A stretch of 64,000 nucleotides of DNA from JAVBMJ01 sp031551275 (GCA_031551275.1 JAVBNX010000013.1:62001-126000); one strand, 5' to 3'; shown: positions 7,999 to 15,890, counted from the first letter of the stretch. The notes: generated from the letters alone by a model not told the origin. Made by a program: numbers and translations.

Positions 7999-9891
7999 AT
8001 GAAAAAACTCCTCCTGTCGCTGCTTTTCCCGGTCTTCTGCGCCGCATCCGCCGCCCAGCAACCTTCCCGCACGCTCCTGTACACACTGGAGGATGGGCAA
8101 ACAATCATGAACGACCGCTCGCTCTTCTCGCTGATGACCGGCCAAGTCCGGTACAGTTGCACGTTGAAGAACTCCACCGCGCCGAAAAACGAGGCTTGCG
8201 CGCTTGTGGTCAACGGCAAGGTCCTGCGTACCGCCTACGGCATCCAGGGCGTCGACATCGACCTGTTCGACCCCGCCCGTTCGACGTACGCCTACGCCAC
8301 CTCCCGGCTTCCGGTCCCCCAAACCCCAAAGGACGTCGAAGTGCACCTCGTCAGCCGGGGCGATCCGATCGGCACCTATGCGGACGGGGATTTGTACAAC
8401 GCCTGGATGGCGGACCACCGGCTGTTCGTCGATTTCGCCATGATGGGCCAGGAGTTCCTGCGCCTTCCCGACGGCCGCGTCGTGGGTCCGGTCGGGGACC
8501 GGGTCAATGACGTCCGTATCTCCCCGGAGGGCAAAAACGTTATTTTCCTCTCGCAGAAAGACAATCGCCCCGCCGTCTTCTGGAACGGCAAATACGTGGC
8601 CGGCGCCACCGAGATCGCGACCGCCCTGTGCAATGCGAAGGGGGACTGGCTCTACGGGGTCCGCGACAGCGACGGGTATAAAGCCTGTTTGAACGGGAAG
8701 GTCGTCGTCGAGGATTCCCACGGGGCGAACCTGCGGCTGACCTCCGACGGCGATTACGGGATCCGGTACGGCGAAGGTGAACACGCCTACCTGCAGGTAA
8801 ACGACCAGAAGTACCGCGTGTACGACATGAAGGGCTATTGCCTGGGCGGGAAGGGCCATGCCGTTTACCGCTACGAAAAGGACGGCAAAGACATCGTGTG
8901 CGTCGACGGCAAGACGGTGGGCACCCACCAGTCCCTCGACAAATACATCGGATGGCACCAGGGCTTCCCGTATATCATCGGCCTGGAAGACCCGGACACC
9001 CATCCCGAGGTGTGGGATTCCGACGCGGCTTCCCCGTCCGGGGGTGTATCCGCCCCCGGGCCGGGGGTTTACGGCTGGGAAGGCGTTTACGACGCCTACC
9101 TGACCCGCCCGTGCATCAATTCGCGCGGCATTTACGCCTACGCCTACAACCAGGACGGCAGGTTCTACGTCTCTGCCAACGGGAAGGCCGAAGGCCCCTA
9201 CGACCGCGTCTCCCGTCCCGTGGTCGACCCGGACGGCCATTGCCTCTATACATGCAATACCGGAGGGAAAACCTATCTTGTGCGCGACGGCGTGAAGACC
9301 TCCTTCCAGGACGTCTGTGAACCCCTGGAGGACGGCGGCCACGTTTTTTTCTCCTACGTCAAGGACAACCGCATCTACCTCGACTTCGACGGCGCCGTTA
9401 CGGGTCCCTTCCGCGACGGCGAGCTCGATGCACTGACCTTCGGCCGGGGCCACTACGGCTATGTCTGCAAGCAAAACGACTCCGGCTATTTTTTCATAGA
9501 CGGGATCAAAACACCCCTGCGCAGCCCCATGCCCGGCGCCCTCCCCGAAATCATGCGCGATCCGTCGAGCGGCGCCCTCTCGACGGTCTACCGCGCCGAA
9601 TTAAAGGGCGACCCGGACGGCAACTACGGCCGGGAGACGATCTTTTTCGACGCCGGCGGCCACGTTTTGGAGTTTACCCCGCACAATAAAGCGGCCCAAA
9701 GTTCGTTTACATCCCATGACGGCAGACACCTCATGGTCACCCATCCCGACTACCGCTACGTGATGGTCGACAACCAAAAATACGGCAACGGCGAACTGCT
9801 GGCCGCCGTCTACAACCCCGCCCTCAACGCATTCCGCTGGTGCATGCTCGAAGGGCGGGAACTCGTCGCATACGAATACAAACTTCAATAA
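7999..9891 (+). CDS. Secreted propeller-like protein of unknown function
   Basis: I do not recognise a named family. The 630-residue protein starts with a clear signal peptide (MKKLLLSLLFPVFCAASAAQ). The rest is built of short beta segments in which an Asn/Asp-Gly-Lys-type turn recurs (about residues 70, 194, 230, 301, 392, 428, 463, 500), the later ones some 36 residues apart, with YxYA/YGV strands between them; this looks like the blades of a beta-propeller. The C-terminal 60 residues (HNKAAQSSF onward) resemble a separate cap. Probably periplasmic or surface-exposed. A TAACTTTG -7 element at 7968-7975, overlapping the purN stop, may drive it. Confidence 0.6.
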   Translation: MKKLLLSLLFPVFCAASAAQQPSRTLLYTLEDGQTIMNDRSLFSLMTGQVRYSCTLKNSTAPKNEACALVVNGKVLRTAYGIQGVDIDLFDPARSTYAYATSRLPVPQTPKDVEVHLVSRGDPIGTYADGDLYNAWMADHRLFVDFAMMGQEFLRLPDGRVVGPVGDRVNDVRISPEGKNVIFLSQKDNRPAVFWNGKYVAGATEIATALCNAKGDWLYGVRDSDGYKACLNGKVVVEDSHGANLRLTSDGDYGIRYGEGEHAYLQVNDQKYRVYDMKGYCLGGKGHAVYRYEKDGKDIVCVDGKTVGTHQSLDKYIGWHQGFPYIIGLEDPDTHPEVWDSDAASPSGGVSAPGPGVYGWEGVYDAYLTRPCINSRGIYAYAYNQDGRFYVSANGKAEGPYDRVSRPVVDPDGHCLYTCNTGGKTYLVRDGVKTSFQDVCEPLEDGGHVFFSYVKDNRIYLDFDGAVTGPFRDGELDALTFGRGHYGYVCKQNDSGYFFIDGIKTPLRSPMPGALPEIMRDPSSGALSTVYRAELKGDPDGNYGRETIFFDAGGHVLEFTPHNKAAQSSFTSHDGRHLMVTHPDYRYVMVDNQKYGNGELLAAVYNPALNAFRWCMLEGRELVAYEYKLQ

Positions 9892-9901
9892 AAGCACAAC
9901 A

Positions 9902-10582
9902 ATGACACACGAAATCCAATGGATCCTAATCATCGCCATCGGCGTGGCGGGGATGATCGTCCAATACAGGCTCCAGTACATTTTCAACAAATACTCCAAG
10001 GTGCAGTTCCCCGGCGGTCTGACCGGCAAGGACGTGGCCGAGAAGATGCTGCGCGACAACGGCATCTACGACGTGCAGGTGGTCTCCACCCCCGGCAAGC
10101 TGACCGACCACTACAACCCCAAGACCAAAACGGTCAACCTGAGCGAAGGGGTCTACCGGGGCACCAGCGTCTCTGCGGCCGCCGTGGCGGCCCACGAGTG
10201 CGGCCACGCGGTCCAGCACGCCAGGGCCTACGCCCCGTTGGAGATGCGTTCCGCCCTGGTCCCGGTCATCCAGTTCTCCTCGATGGCCTCCACGTGGGTC
10301 ATCATCGCGGGCATCCTGCTGTTGAACACCTTCCCGGCCCTGTTCTGGCTGGGTATCGGCATGATCGCCGCCTCTGCCCTCTTCGCGCTGATCACCCTGC
10401 CCGTGGAATACAACGCCTCCGCCCGCGCCATGGCCTGGCTGACCGACACCCGCACCCTGCAAGGCCAACAGGTCACCCAGGCGCGCACCGCCCTGAACTG
10501 GGCCGCCGCGACGTACTTAGTTGCCGCCCTATCGGCCATCGCCACCCTGCTCTACTACATCGGGTTCGCCCGCAGGAACTAA
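9902..10582 (+). CDS. Membrane zinc metallopeptidase, YugP family
   Basis: Integral membrane peptidase of the neutral zinc metallopeptidase group (PF04298). An N-terminal membrane segment (residues 6-22) precedes the zinc motif HECGH (98-102) in AAAVAAHECGHAVQHA; two or three further membrane segments follow (about 130-175 and 195-220). The length of 226 residues is typical. The substrate is unknown for the family. It starts 10 nt after the secreted propeller-like protein gene, so the two may be co-transcribed. A structured repeat lies between it and the convergent terminase gene. Confidence 0.88.
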   Translation: MTHEIQWILIIAIGVAGMIVQYRLQYIFNKYSKVQFPGGLTGKDVAEKMLRDNGIYDVQVVSTPGKLTDHYNPKTKTVNLSEGVYRGTSVSAAAVAAHECGHAVQHARAYAPLEMRSALVPVIQFSSMASTWVIIAGILLLNTFPALFWLGIGMIAASALFALITLPVEYNASARAMAWLTDTRTLQGQQVTQARTALNWAAATYLVAALSAIATLLYYIGFARRN

Positions 10583-10609
10583 CGGAAAACCGTCCTCTTC
10601 CAGATCTGC

Positions 10610-10731
10610 GCTGTGCATAGCGTAGGTCAGGTTTTGCTTATCGCCCGGTCCGAAACACCGCAGCGTACTAAAGGTACGTGAGGATTTTCGGGGCGGGGGA
10701 TAAGTGAAAGATGGCCTGCGATATGCGCAGC
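10610..10731 (-). repeat. Covarying ~121-nt hairpin element, copy A
   Basis: Long imperfect hairpin filling the gap between convergent genes. Outer arm 10610-10628 pairs with 10713-10731 with several G:U pairs; middle stems include CTTATC (10637-10642) with GATAAG (10699-10704) and CCGAAA (10650-10655) with TTTCGG (10686-10691); the tip reads GCGTACTAAAGGTACGTGAGG on the plus strand. The same layout recurs at 21129, 39243 and 58519. The minus strand is given as sense because the element lies 4 nt beyond the terminase stop codon, as it does for the abutting gene in all copies. Confidence 0.85.
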
Positions 10732-10734
10732 AAC

Positions 10735-12192
10735 TTACCCGACGATCCGAATCCTCCCCCTACGGTCATACACTTCCGTCTCCACGATCCCGGTCAACAC
10801 GTCCGGCGCATCGTGGAGACGGTTCGCTTTCAGCGGCCTGCGGTACGATACGATGTGCCTGTAAAACTCCGGCCACCGCGCGGCCCAGTCCGAGGGCATG
10901 ACGATATTCTGCAACACCGACGCCGAGTTGGATAAGATGCGAGCCTCCTTGTTGGCCCCCTGGTGGAACCACTCGACGCGCACGCCGGGCGTCAGCCGCG
11001 CCACGGCCCTTGCAAACCCTTTCCCCCCGTTGTTGCTCTCCACCAGCGCGATGCGCGTCCCGTTGGAGGCCAGCATCTGGGCCACCCGCCCCTCGGTCAC
11101 CTCCATCGGCTCGCCCGAGTAGACCACGTCGGTCACGTAGATCCGCCTGTCGCGCCCCACCCCGTAGCAGACCGAGCAGAGGTAGTCCCCGCCCGCGTCG
11201 GCCGTGTCGGTGTAGTTCCCGAACTTGACCATCCCCGGGGGCAGAGCCTGATAGGTCGAAAACCCTTCGCCGTAGAGCAGCCCCGCGCGGGCGCACGGCC
11301 GCCCCTGGTAGAGCGCCTCGAAGGCGTGCGCATCGAGCTTGCGCTTCTCCTCCAACGAGGCCAGGTCGTGCCGCCCGGGCCAGAGCGCCTCCCCGGCACG
11401 CCGCGGGTCGATGGGCGAGGGGTCCGACTCCTTGACAGCCTCCAGGTTGAGGTGCCGCCACCCGAAGCGGTCCCGGACCGCGCCCTCTTTCAGTTCCAGC
11501 AACGGTTCCACCTGCGTCTTGGCCGCGATCCGCCCCACCAGGTCGTCCTCGTGCCACCGCGTAAAGACGATCAGCTCCGCCGAGTGGTTGTGCAACCGGC
11601 TCTTGACCACCGAGGTGTACCACTCCCAGCAGTTCTCCCTGACCACGGGCGAATTGGCCTCCATCGCGTCCTTGTAGAGGTCGTCGAGGATGAACACGTC
11701 GACCGGGCTTCCGGTCAGCGTCCCGCCGCGCCCCACCGAGATGAGCGACCCTTTGTGCCCGATGATCTCGACCTCCGACGCGCTGCGCGTGTAGCCGGAC
11801 GCCTTCTCCCCCGGCGCCTTGATGCGCGTACGCGGAAAGATCGCCGCATACGCAGCCGATGCGATCAGCCGTTGGACGCTGCGGTTGAACCGCGAGGAGA
11901 GCGTCGCATTGTAACACGCCACCACGATCCGCAGGTCGGGGTTGAGCCCCAGCAACCAGGCGGGCAGCAGGATGGAGGCGGCCGTCGATTTGCCGTGCTG
12001 GGGCGGCATGGTCACGATCAGCCTGGGGGTCTCCCCGCGGGCGAAGCCGTCCAACAGGTCGTAATAGTTCCGGTGGAATCCCTCCACCGCTATCCCGGGC
12101 ATGACCGCCCGGGCGAAATCCGCAAAGTTGCGCCTGCCCAGCTCGCTCAAAAGCTGGCTGCGGCCGATGCGTTCGATATCTCTCTTTTTCAT
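10735..12192 (-). CDS. Phage terminase large subunit
   Basis: DNA-packaging motor of tailed phages: an N-terminal ATPase and a C-terminal RNase-H-fold nuclease. Visible: Walker A MPPQHGKS (about residues 61-68), Walker B VFILDD, the TRWHEDDLVGRI coupling segment, and acidic nuclease positions in YTDTADAGGDY, ALVESNNGG and LHDAPDVLTG. At 485 residues it looks full length, with no frameshift. No portal, capsid, tail, lysis or integrase gene is present on either side, so it is a remnant or domesticated gene. An intrinsic terminator lies about 20 nt upstream of its start codon. Confidence 0.88.
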   Translation of the reverse strand: MKKRDIERIGRSQLLSELGRRNFADFARAVMPGIAVEGFHRNYYDLLDGFARGETPRLIVTMPPQHGKSTAASILLPAWLLGLNPDLRIVVACYNATLSSRFNRSVQRLIASAAYAAIFPRTRIKAPGEKASGYTRSASEVEIIGHKGSLISVGRGGTLTGSPVDVFILDDLYKDAMEANSPVVRENCWEWYTSVVKSRLHNHSAELIVFTRWHEDDLVGRIAAKTQVEPLLELKEGAVRDRFGWRHLNLEAVKESDPSPIDPRRAGEALWPGRHDLASLEEKRKLDAHAFEALYQGRPCARAGLLYGEGFSTYQALPPGMVKFGNYTDTADAGGDYLCSVCYGVGRDRRIYVTDVVYSGEPMEVTEGRVAQMLASNGTRIALVESNNGGKGFARAVARLTPGVRVEWFHQGANKEARILSNSASVLQNIVMPSDWAARWPEFYRHIVSYRRPLKANRLHDAPDVLTGIVETEVYDRRGRIRIVG

Positions 12193-12203
12193 AAATGATC
12201 GTT

Positions 12204-12235
12204 AAAAAAGAGGTCCCCGCGTAAGTGCGGGGACC
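12204..12235 (-). terminator. Intrinsic terminator directly upstream of the terminase gene
   Basis: A 9-bp perfect stem GGTCCCCGC/GCGGGGACC with a 6-nt loop, followed on the minus strand by TCTTTTTTAA. It lies between the small gene ending at 12276 and the terminase ATG at 12192, where it would stop or attenuate transcripts arriving from the divergent promoter near 13046. Confidence 0.85.
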
Positions 12236-12275
12236 AGAAGCCGAAAATGACCGGCTCCGACCGGCATGACCACGG

Positions 12276-12644
12276 TCAATTGTTTGGGTAAGTGTTCAGG
12301 AGTTCCCTCAACGCCTCTTCGGAGAGCGAGGAGAGGTCTATCGGATCGCCCTGGGCGGCGGCCCCGTCGCCCGGGGGCGGAGCAGACTCCGGCACGGGTT
12401 TGGCCCGCCACCGCGCGGGGTCCAGGTTGGTCAAAACGAATACGATGGTCGCCAAATCGGGCAAATGGGTCTTGGAGGTGGTAACTTCCGACTTGAGGTG
12501 CTGCTCCCCCGAGACGTATTCATACGTCTTTTTCTCCTCGACGGTCACGTCGCCCGCCACGAGTCTTGCCAGCCCCGCACGGGCCTGCCTAAGGAGCGAC
12601 TCCATCGGGTCGTCTTTCGGTTTTATTGTTTTCTCTTTTTTCAT
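12276..12644 (-). CDS. Small phage-type protein, possible terminase small subunit
   Basis: A 122-residue charged protein with no family I can name. Residues 1-60 are Lys/Glu-rich with a helical stretch (MESLLRQARAGLARLVAGD), then a beta-like segment (KKTYEYVSGEQHLKSEV), a conserved-looking LPDLATIVFVLTNLDPARW, a Pro/Gly/Ala linker and an acidic C-terminal helix (LSEEALRELLNTY). Position just upstream of a terminase large subunit suggests a small-terminase or accessory role; this is inference from synteny only. The ATG at 12644 overlaps the upstream stop as ATGA, which fixes the start. Confidence 0.6.
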   Translation of the reverse strand: MKKEKTIKPKDDPMESLLRQARAGLARLVAGDVTVEEKKTYEYVSGEQHLKSEVTTSKTHLPDLATIVFVLTNLDPARWRAKPVPESAPPPGDGAAAQGDPIDLSSLSEEALRELLNTYPNN

Positions 12645-12970
12645 ACCAGCAGGTTTCTGAGCCACTGCCAATCGAAGTCATTGAGGGTGACGCCCTGCGC
12701 CGTGGTCGTTTTTGCCTCCCACCATACGGGCACGACTTGCGTTATCGAGTCGTCCCCCCCCAATTCCTTCTCTAAGCGGTAGATAATAAGTGTTGCGATA
12801 AATTCTAAGGTGGTCTCACCGTCGCAGACCTCTATGGTCCCGTTGAAGAAGTTGCCGCGCCCTATCCTGTCGATGAGTTTTTGGGCTGCCAGGTCGTACA
12901 TTTTGTCGGTTACGGTTACCATATCGGTTCTGTTTTTCACCCCGAAAATAGCTTCTTGAATAGCGTTCAT
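12641..12970 (-). CDS. Small phage-type protein of unknown function
   Basis: A 109-residue soluble protein, no recognised domain. It is helix-rich, with TDKMYDLAAQKLIDRIGRGNF and TLEFIATLIIYRLEKEL, and ends WQWLRNLL. First gene of the leftward phage-type module, coupled by an ATGA overlap to the next gene. It is read from the promoter at 13069-13039, giving a leader of about 63 nt. ATG 12970 is the first start; in-frame ATGs at codons 17 and 24 are alternatives. Control by the divergent CI/LexA-like repressor is likely. Confidence 0.6.
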   Translation of the reverse strand: MNAIQEAIFGVKNRTDMVTVTDKMYDLAAQKLIDRIGRGNFFNGTIEVCDGETTLEFIATLIIYRLEKELGGDDSITQVVPVWWEAKTTTAQGVTLNDFDWQWLRNLLV

Positions 12971-13035
12971 CTTTATACAATAGTTGAATTAACGTACAAT
13001 GTGCGCGATATGTTAAAAACTTTCCTAACTTTGCA

Positions 13036-13061
13036 GTACAAAGATATAGCAATGATTGTAC
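13036..13061. promoter_or_regulatory. Candidate operator GTACAA-N14-TTGTAC
   Basis: A perfect 6+6 inverted repeat with a 14-nt spacer, in the middle of the divergent promoter region between the phage-type genes and the repressor. Further half-sites GTACAA (12994) and ATACAA (13078) lie nearby. The dyad covers the -7 element of the leftward promoter and abuts the rightward -7 element, the expected place for a repressor controlling both. Confidence 0.55.
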
Positions 13062-13069
13062 TTTTGCAA
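13039..13069 (-). promoter_or_regulatory. Promoter of the leftward phage-type genes
   Basis: On the minus strand, TTG (13069-13067), a 20-nt spacer and TATCTTTG (13046-13039) match the Bacteroidota consensus. On the plus strand, TAACTTTG (13026-13033) and TACTTTTG (13059-13066) are candidate -7 elements for the repressor gene. Confidence 0.68.
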
Positions 13070-13100
13070 GTAAATTCATACAATTTTTGAACTATTTTTT

Positions 13101-13796
13101 ATGAGAAATTACTTGAGGCTGATACGCAGCGAATTGAACATTACCCAGGAGCAATTGGGTCAGATCATTGGCATCAAGAAGAGCAACGTTTCGATGATCG
13201 AGAACGGAAGGGCGACCCTGACCGAGCGCAACCGGAACATTTTAGTTCAAGAATTGAACGTCAATCCCGATTGGTTCGACAACGCCCGGGCCGACATGTT
13301 CACCGTATCCAAGGATTGTATCCACCTGTCGGGCGACCGCTCCCGCCGCACCGAGGTCCTGGTCCCGGCCCAGAGCGTCCCTTTGTACGACACGCTGGCC
13401 ACGGCGGGTCTTGTCCCCCTGTTCATGGACCACCGGAACTTCGAGCCGGTCGACTACATCCACATCCCCAACCTGCCCAAATGCGACGGCGCGGTCTACG
13501 TGACCGGCGACAGCATGTACCCATTAATTAAGAGCGGCGACATTGTGCTCTACAAGCAGGTCCGCGACATCCCCGACAGCATCCTCTGGGGCGAGATGTA
13601 CCTGCTCTCGCTGGACATCGACGGGGAGGAGTACATCCTGGTCAAGTACATCCAGAAATCCGACACCCGCGACAAGGAGGGCTACGTCAAACTGGTAAGC
13701 CAAAACGCCCACCACGCCGAGAAGGAGGTCCATATCAGCCGCATCCACGCTTTGGCGATTATCAAGGCGTCGATCCGGATGAATGCCATTCGGTAG
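13101..13796 (+). CDS. CI/LexA-like repressor: XRE HTH plus S24 peptidase
   Basis: 231-residue self-cleaving repressor type. Residues 4-58 form an XRE helix-turn-helix (ITQEQLGQIIGIKKSNVSMI); the C-terminal half is an S24 peptidase with catalytic Ser138 in GDSMYPLI and Lys182 in EYILVKYIQ. An Ala-Gly cleavage site is present at 102-103 in LATAGLVPLF. All residues for RecA-stimulated autoproteolysis are intact. It is divergent from the terminase module with a palindromic operator between them, suggesting repression of both directions and induction on DNA damage. Confidence 0.88.
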   Translation: MRNYLRLIRSELNITQEQLGQIIGIKKSNVSMIENGRATLTERNRNILVQELNVNPDWFDNARADMFTVSKDCIHLSGDRSRRTEVLVPAQSVPLYDTLATAGLVPLFMDHRNFEPVDYIHIPNLPKCDGAVYVTGDSMYPLIKSGDIVLYKQVRDIPDSILWGEMYLLSLDIDGEEYILVKYIQKSDTRDKEGYVKLVSQNAHHAEKEVHISRIHALAIIKASIRMNAIR

Positions 13797-13861
13797 TAAT
13801 CCCCCGGTGGGGTGCTGCGCGAAAAGCTACTCTCCGGTTACTTATCACGTTCTCGTTTTGT

Positions 13862-13869
13862 TATCTTTG
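13862..13869 (+). promoter_or_regulatory. -7 element (TATCTTTG) 4 nt before ung ATG
   Basis: Exact match to TAnnTTTG ending 4 nt upstream of the ung start codon. If the usual -7 to start-site spacing holds, transcription begins at the A of ATG and the mRNA is leaderless. No clear -33 TTG is seen. Confidence 0.55.
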
Positions 13870-13873
13870 CGTT

Positions 13874-14536
13874 ATGAATGTTAAGATTGCCCCCGATTGG
13901 GGAGGCCTGCTTGCCCCCGAGTTCGAAAAAGAGTATTTCGTCCGGCTGACCGAGTTCGTCCGCCACGAGTACGCCACGAGGCGGATCTTCCCGCGCCCGG
14001 CCAATATCTTCCGCAGCTTCGATATGTGCCCGTTGGAGTCTTTGCGCGTGGTCATTATCGGGCAGGACCCCTACCACGGCGAGGGCCAGGCCAACGGCCT
14101 GTGCTTCTCGGTCAACGACGGGGTCCCCTTCCCGCCCTCGCTGCAAAACATCCTCGCCGAGGTCGCCTCCGACACGGGCGCACCCATCCCCCCGAGCGGC
14201 AATCTGGACCGCTGGGCCGGGCAGGGCGTGCTGCTACTCAACTCCGTGCTGACCGTGCGGGCGGGCGAGGCGGCCTCCCACGCGGGGCGGGGCTGGGAGC
14301 GCTTCACCGACGAGGTGGTCGCCGGGATCAACGCCCGCAAACGGGGCGTGGTCTACCTCTTGTGGGGCTCCTACGCCCAAAAGAAGGGCGCCGCCATCGA
14401 CCGGACCCACAATCTGGTCCTTGAAACCGTCCATCCCTCCCCCCTGTCGGCCTACCGCGGCTTTATGGGCTGCCGCCACTTCTCCAAAGCGAACCAATAC
14501 CTCGTCTCCACGGGCCAACAACCGATCGTATGGTAA
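13874..14536 (+). CDS. ung: Uracil-DNA glycosylase
   Basis: Family 1 UDG, excising uracil from DNA in base-excision repair. The catalytic Asp65 is in GQDPYHGEGQANGL; the Ser/Pro pinching loop PPSLQNI and the DNA-intercalation loop HPSPLSAYRGF are present. 220 residues is the family length. Its 3' end overlaps rfbD by 7 nt, so the two are translationally coupled although functionally unrelated. Confidence 0.96.
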   Translation: MNVKIAPDWGGLLAPEFEKEYFVRLTEFVRHEYATRRIFPRPANIFRSFDMCPLESLRVVIIGQDPYHGEGQANGLCFSVNDGVPFPPSLQNILAEVASDTGAPIPPSGNLDRWAGQGVLLLNSVLTVRAGEAASHAGRGWERFTDEVVAGINARKRGVVYLLWGSYAQKKGAAIDRTHNLVLETVHPSPLSAYRGFMGCRHFSKANQYLVSTGQQPIVW

Positions 14537-15528
14537 AGAAAGCACTCGTCATCGGGGCCAACGGCCAATTGGGCAGCGAATTGCGCTCAATGAAGGATCC
14601 CCTGCCCGGCTGGGAATTCCTCTTTACCGACATCGCCGCCTCCGAAGGGATCCAACCCCTGGACGCCCTCGACCCCGCCGCCCTGCAAACCGCCGCCGCG
14701 GGCGTTTCGGCGATCATCAACTGCGCCGCCTACACCGCCGTGGACAAAGCCGAGGCCGACCCGGAGACCGCCCATAGGCTCAACGCCGACCTCCCGGCCC
14801 TGCTGGCCGCGACGGCCAAGCGCCAAAACGCCGCCCTGATCCACATCTCCACCGACTACGTCTTCAACGGAGAGGCGACCCGCCCCTTAAAAGAGGAGGA
14901 CCCCACCGCCCCGACGACCGTCTACGGAGCCACCAAACTCGAGGGCGAAAGGGCCGTTCTGGCCTCCGGATGCCGCGGGGTAATCCTGCGCACCGCCTGG
15001 TTGTACGGCCGCTACGGCAACAATTTCCTGAAAACCATGCTCCGCCTGGGCAAGGAAAGGGAGTCGATCGGCGTGGTCGCCGACCAGAGGGGCACCCCCA
15101 CCTGGTCGCTTGACCTGGCGCAAGCCATCCTGCAGATCCTCCCCCAAATCGCAGGCGAAACCCAACCGGCCGACTGCTCGGCCGCCCAACCCGCCCGCCC
15201 CGCCACCCCGCAACTGGACGGCCAACCCGCCACTCCCCTGCCGTCCGCCGCCGCTCCCGCCGCCCCGCCCCCCGCCGAAATCTTCCACTTCTCCGACGCG
15301 GGCGAGTGTACCTGGTTCGACTTCGCCGCCCGGATCATGTCCCTGGCCCGCCTCTGCTGCCGGGTCAACCCGTTGACGACCGCCCAATACCCCACCCCGG
15401 CCACCCGCCCCGCCTACTCCGTGCTCGATAAGTCCAGGATTAAAAGCCGCTTCGGCATCCAAATCCCCGCCTGGGAAGACTCCCTGAAAGCCTGCCTGGA
15501 TTCGATGTCCCGCGACGGATTACTGTAA
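14530..15528 (+). CDS. rfbD: dTDP-4-dehydrorhamnose reductase
   Basis: NAD(P)H-dependent last step of dTDP-L-rhamnose synthesis, feeding rhamnose into surface polysaccharides. The N-terminal GANGQLGSEL binds nucleotide; HISTDYVFNG and YGATKLEGE hold the SDR-type catalytic residues. At 332 residues it is longer than the usual ~285, because of a Pro/Ala/Gln-rich insert at about residues 211-248 between the Rossmann part and the FHFSDAGECTWFDFA segment. No frameshift is evident, since the frame resumes with normal family sequence. Other rml genes are not in the window. Confidence 0.93.
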   Translation: MVKKALVIGANGQLGSELRSMKDPLPGWEFLFTDIAASEGIQPLDALDPAALQTAAAGVSAIINCAAYTAVDKAEADPETAHRLNADLPALLAATAKRQNAALIHISTDYVFNGEATRPLKEEDPTAPTTVYGATKLEGERAVLASGCRGVILRTAWLYGRYGNNFLKTMLRLGKERESIGVVADQRGTPTWSLDLAQAILQILPQIAGETQPADCSAAQPARPATPQLDGQPATPLPSAAAPAAPPPAEIFHFSDAGECTWFDFAARIMSLARLCCRVNPLTTAQYPTPATRPAYSVLDKSRIKSRFGIQIPAWEDSLKACLDSMSRDGLL

Positions 15529-15571
15529 TCTGACGATTTCTTTTTATCTTTGTAAAAGAAAACACAGCCTT

Positions 15572-15871
15572 ATGTTCGGATTCAGTTTTTTCCACCGGCC
15601 CAAGCCCCGGCAGTTCAACTACCGGCCGCTGCATTACGATCCCGCCGCCGAGGAGCGCGAGAAACGCCGTGCCGAACTGCGCGCCGAGCGGGGCGAGGAT
15701 GCGGACGCGGCCGATGACAAAGGTTACGTCCCGGGCGATATGATCCGCAGCCGCGGCTTCGCGTCCAACCGCACCAACCGCCGCCGGGACACCAAGGCGC
15801 AGGTAATGACCATCCGCCTTGTCATCTTCCTGGTGCTTGTGATCGGCCTGGCCATCTGGGCGTTGAACTAA
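15572..15871 (+). CDS. Small C-tail-anchored membrane protein
   Basis: 99 residues, function unknown. The first 75 are hydrophilic and very rich in Arg/Glu/Asp (PAAEEREKRRAELRAERGED), then one C-terminal membrane segment (MTIRLVIFLVLVIGLAIWAL). Similar short proteins next to mutL are common in Bacteroidales, from memory. A TATCTTTG -7 element lies at 15545-15552. mutL begins 20 nt downstream, so the pair is probably co-transcribed. Confidence 0.75.
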   Translation: MFGFSFFHRPKPRQFNYRPLHYDPAAEEREKRRAELRAERGEDADAADDKGYVPGDMIRSRGFASNRTNRRRDTKAQVMTIRLVIFLVLVIGLAIWALN

Positions 15872-15890
15872 AAAGAGCGCCCGCCGTCCC

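Noticed and set aside
10583..10734. tRNA or attachment site beside the terminase module
   Set aside because: The gap holds hairpin copy A, which lacks cloverleaf or anticodon features and recurs at sites with no phage genes, so it is not an att duplication.
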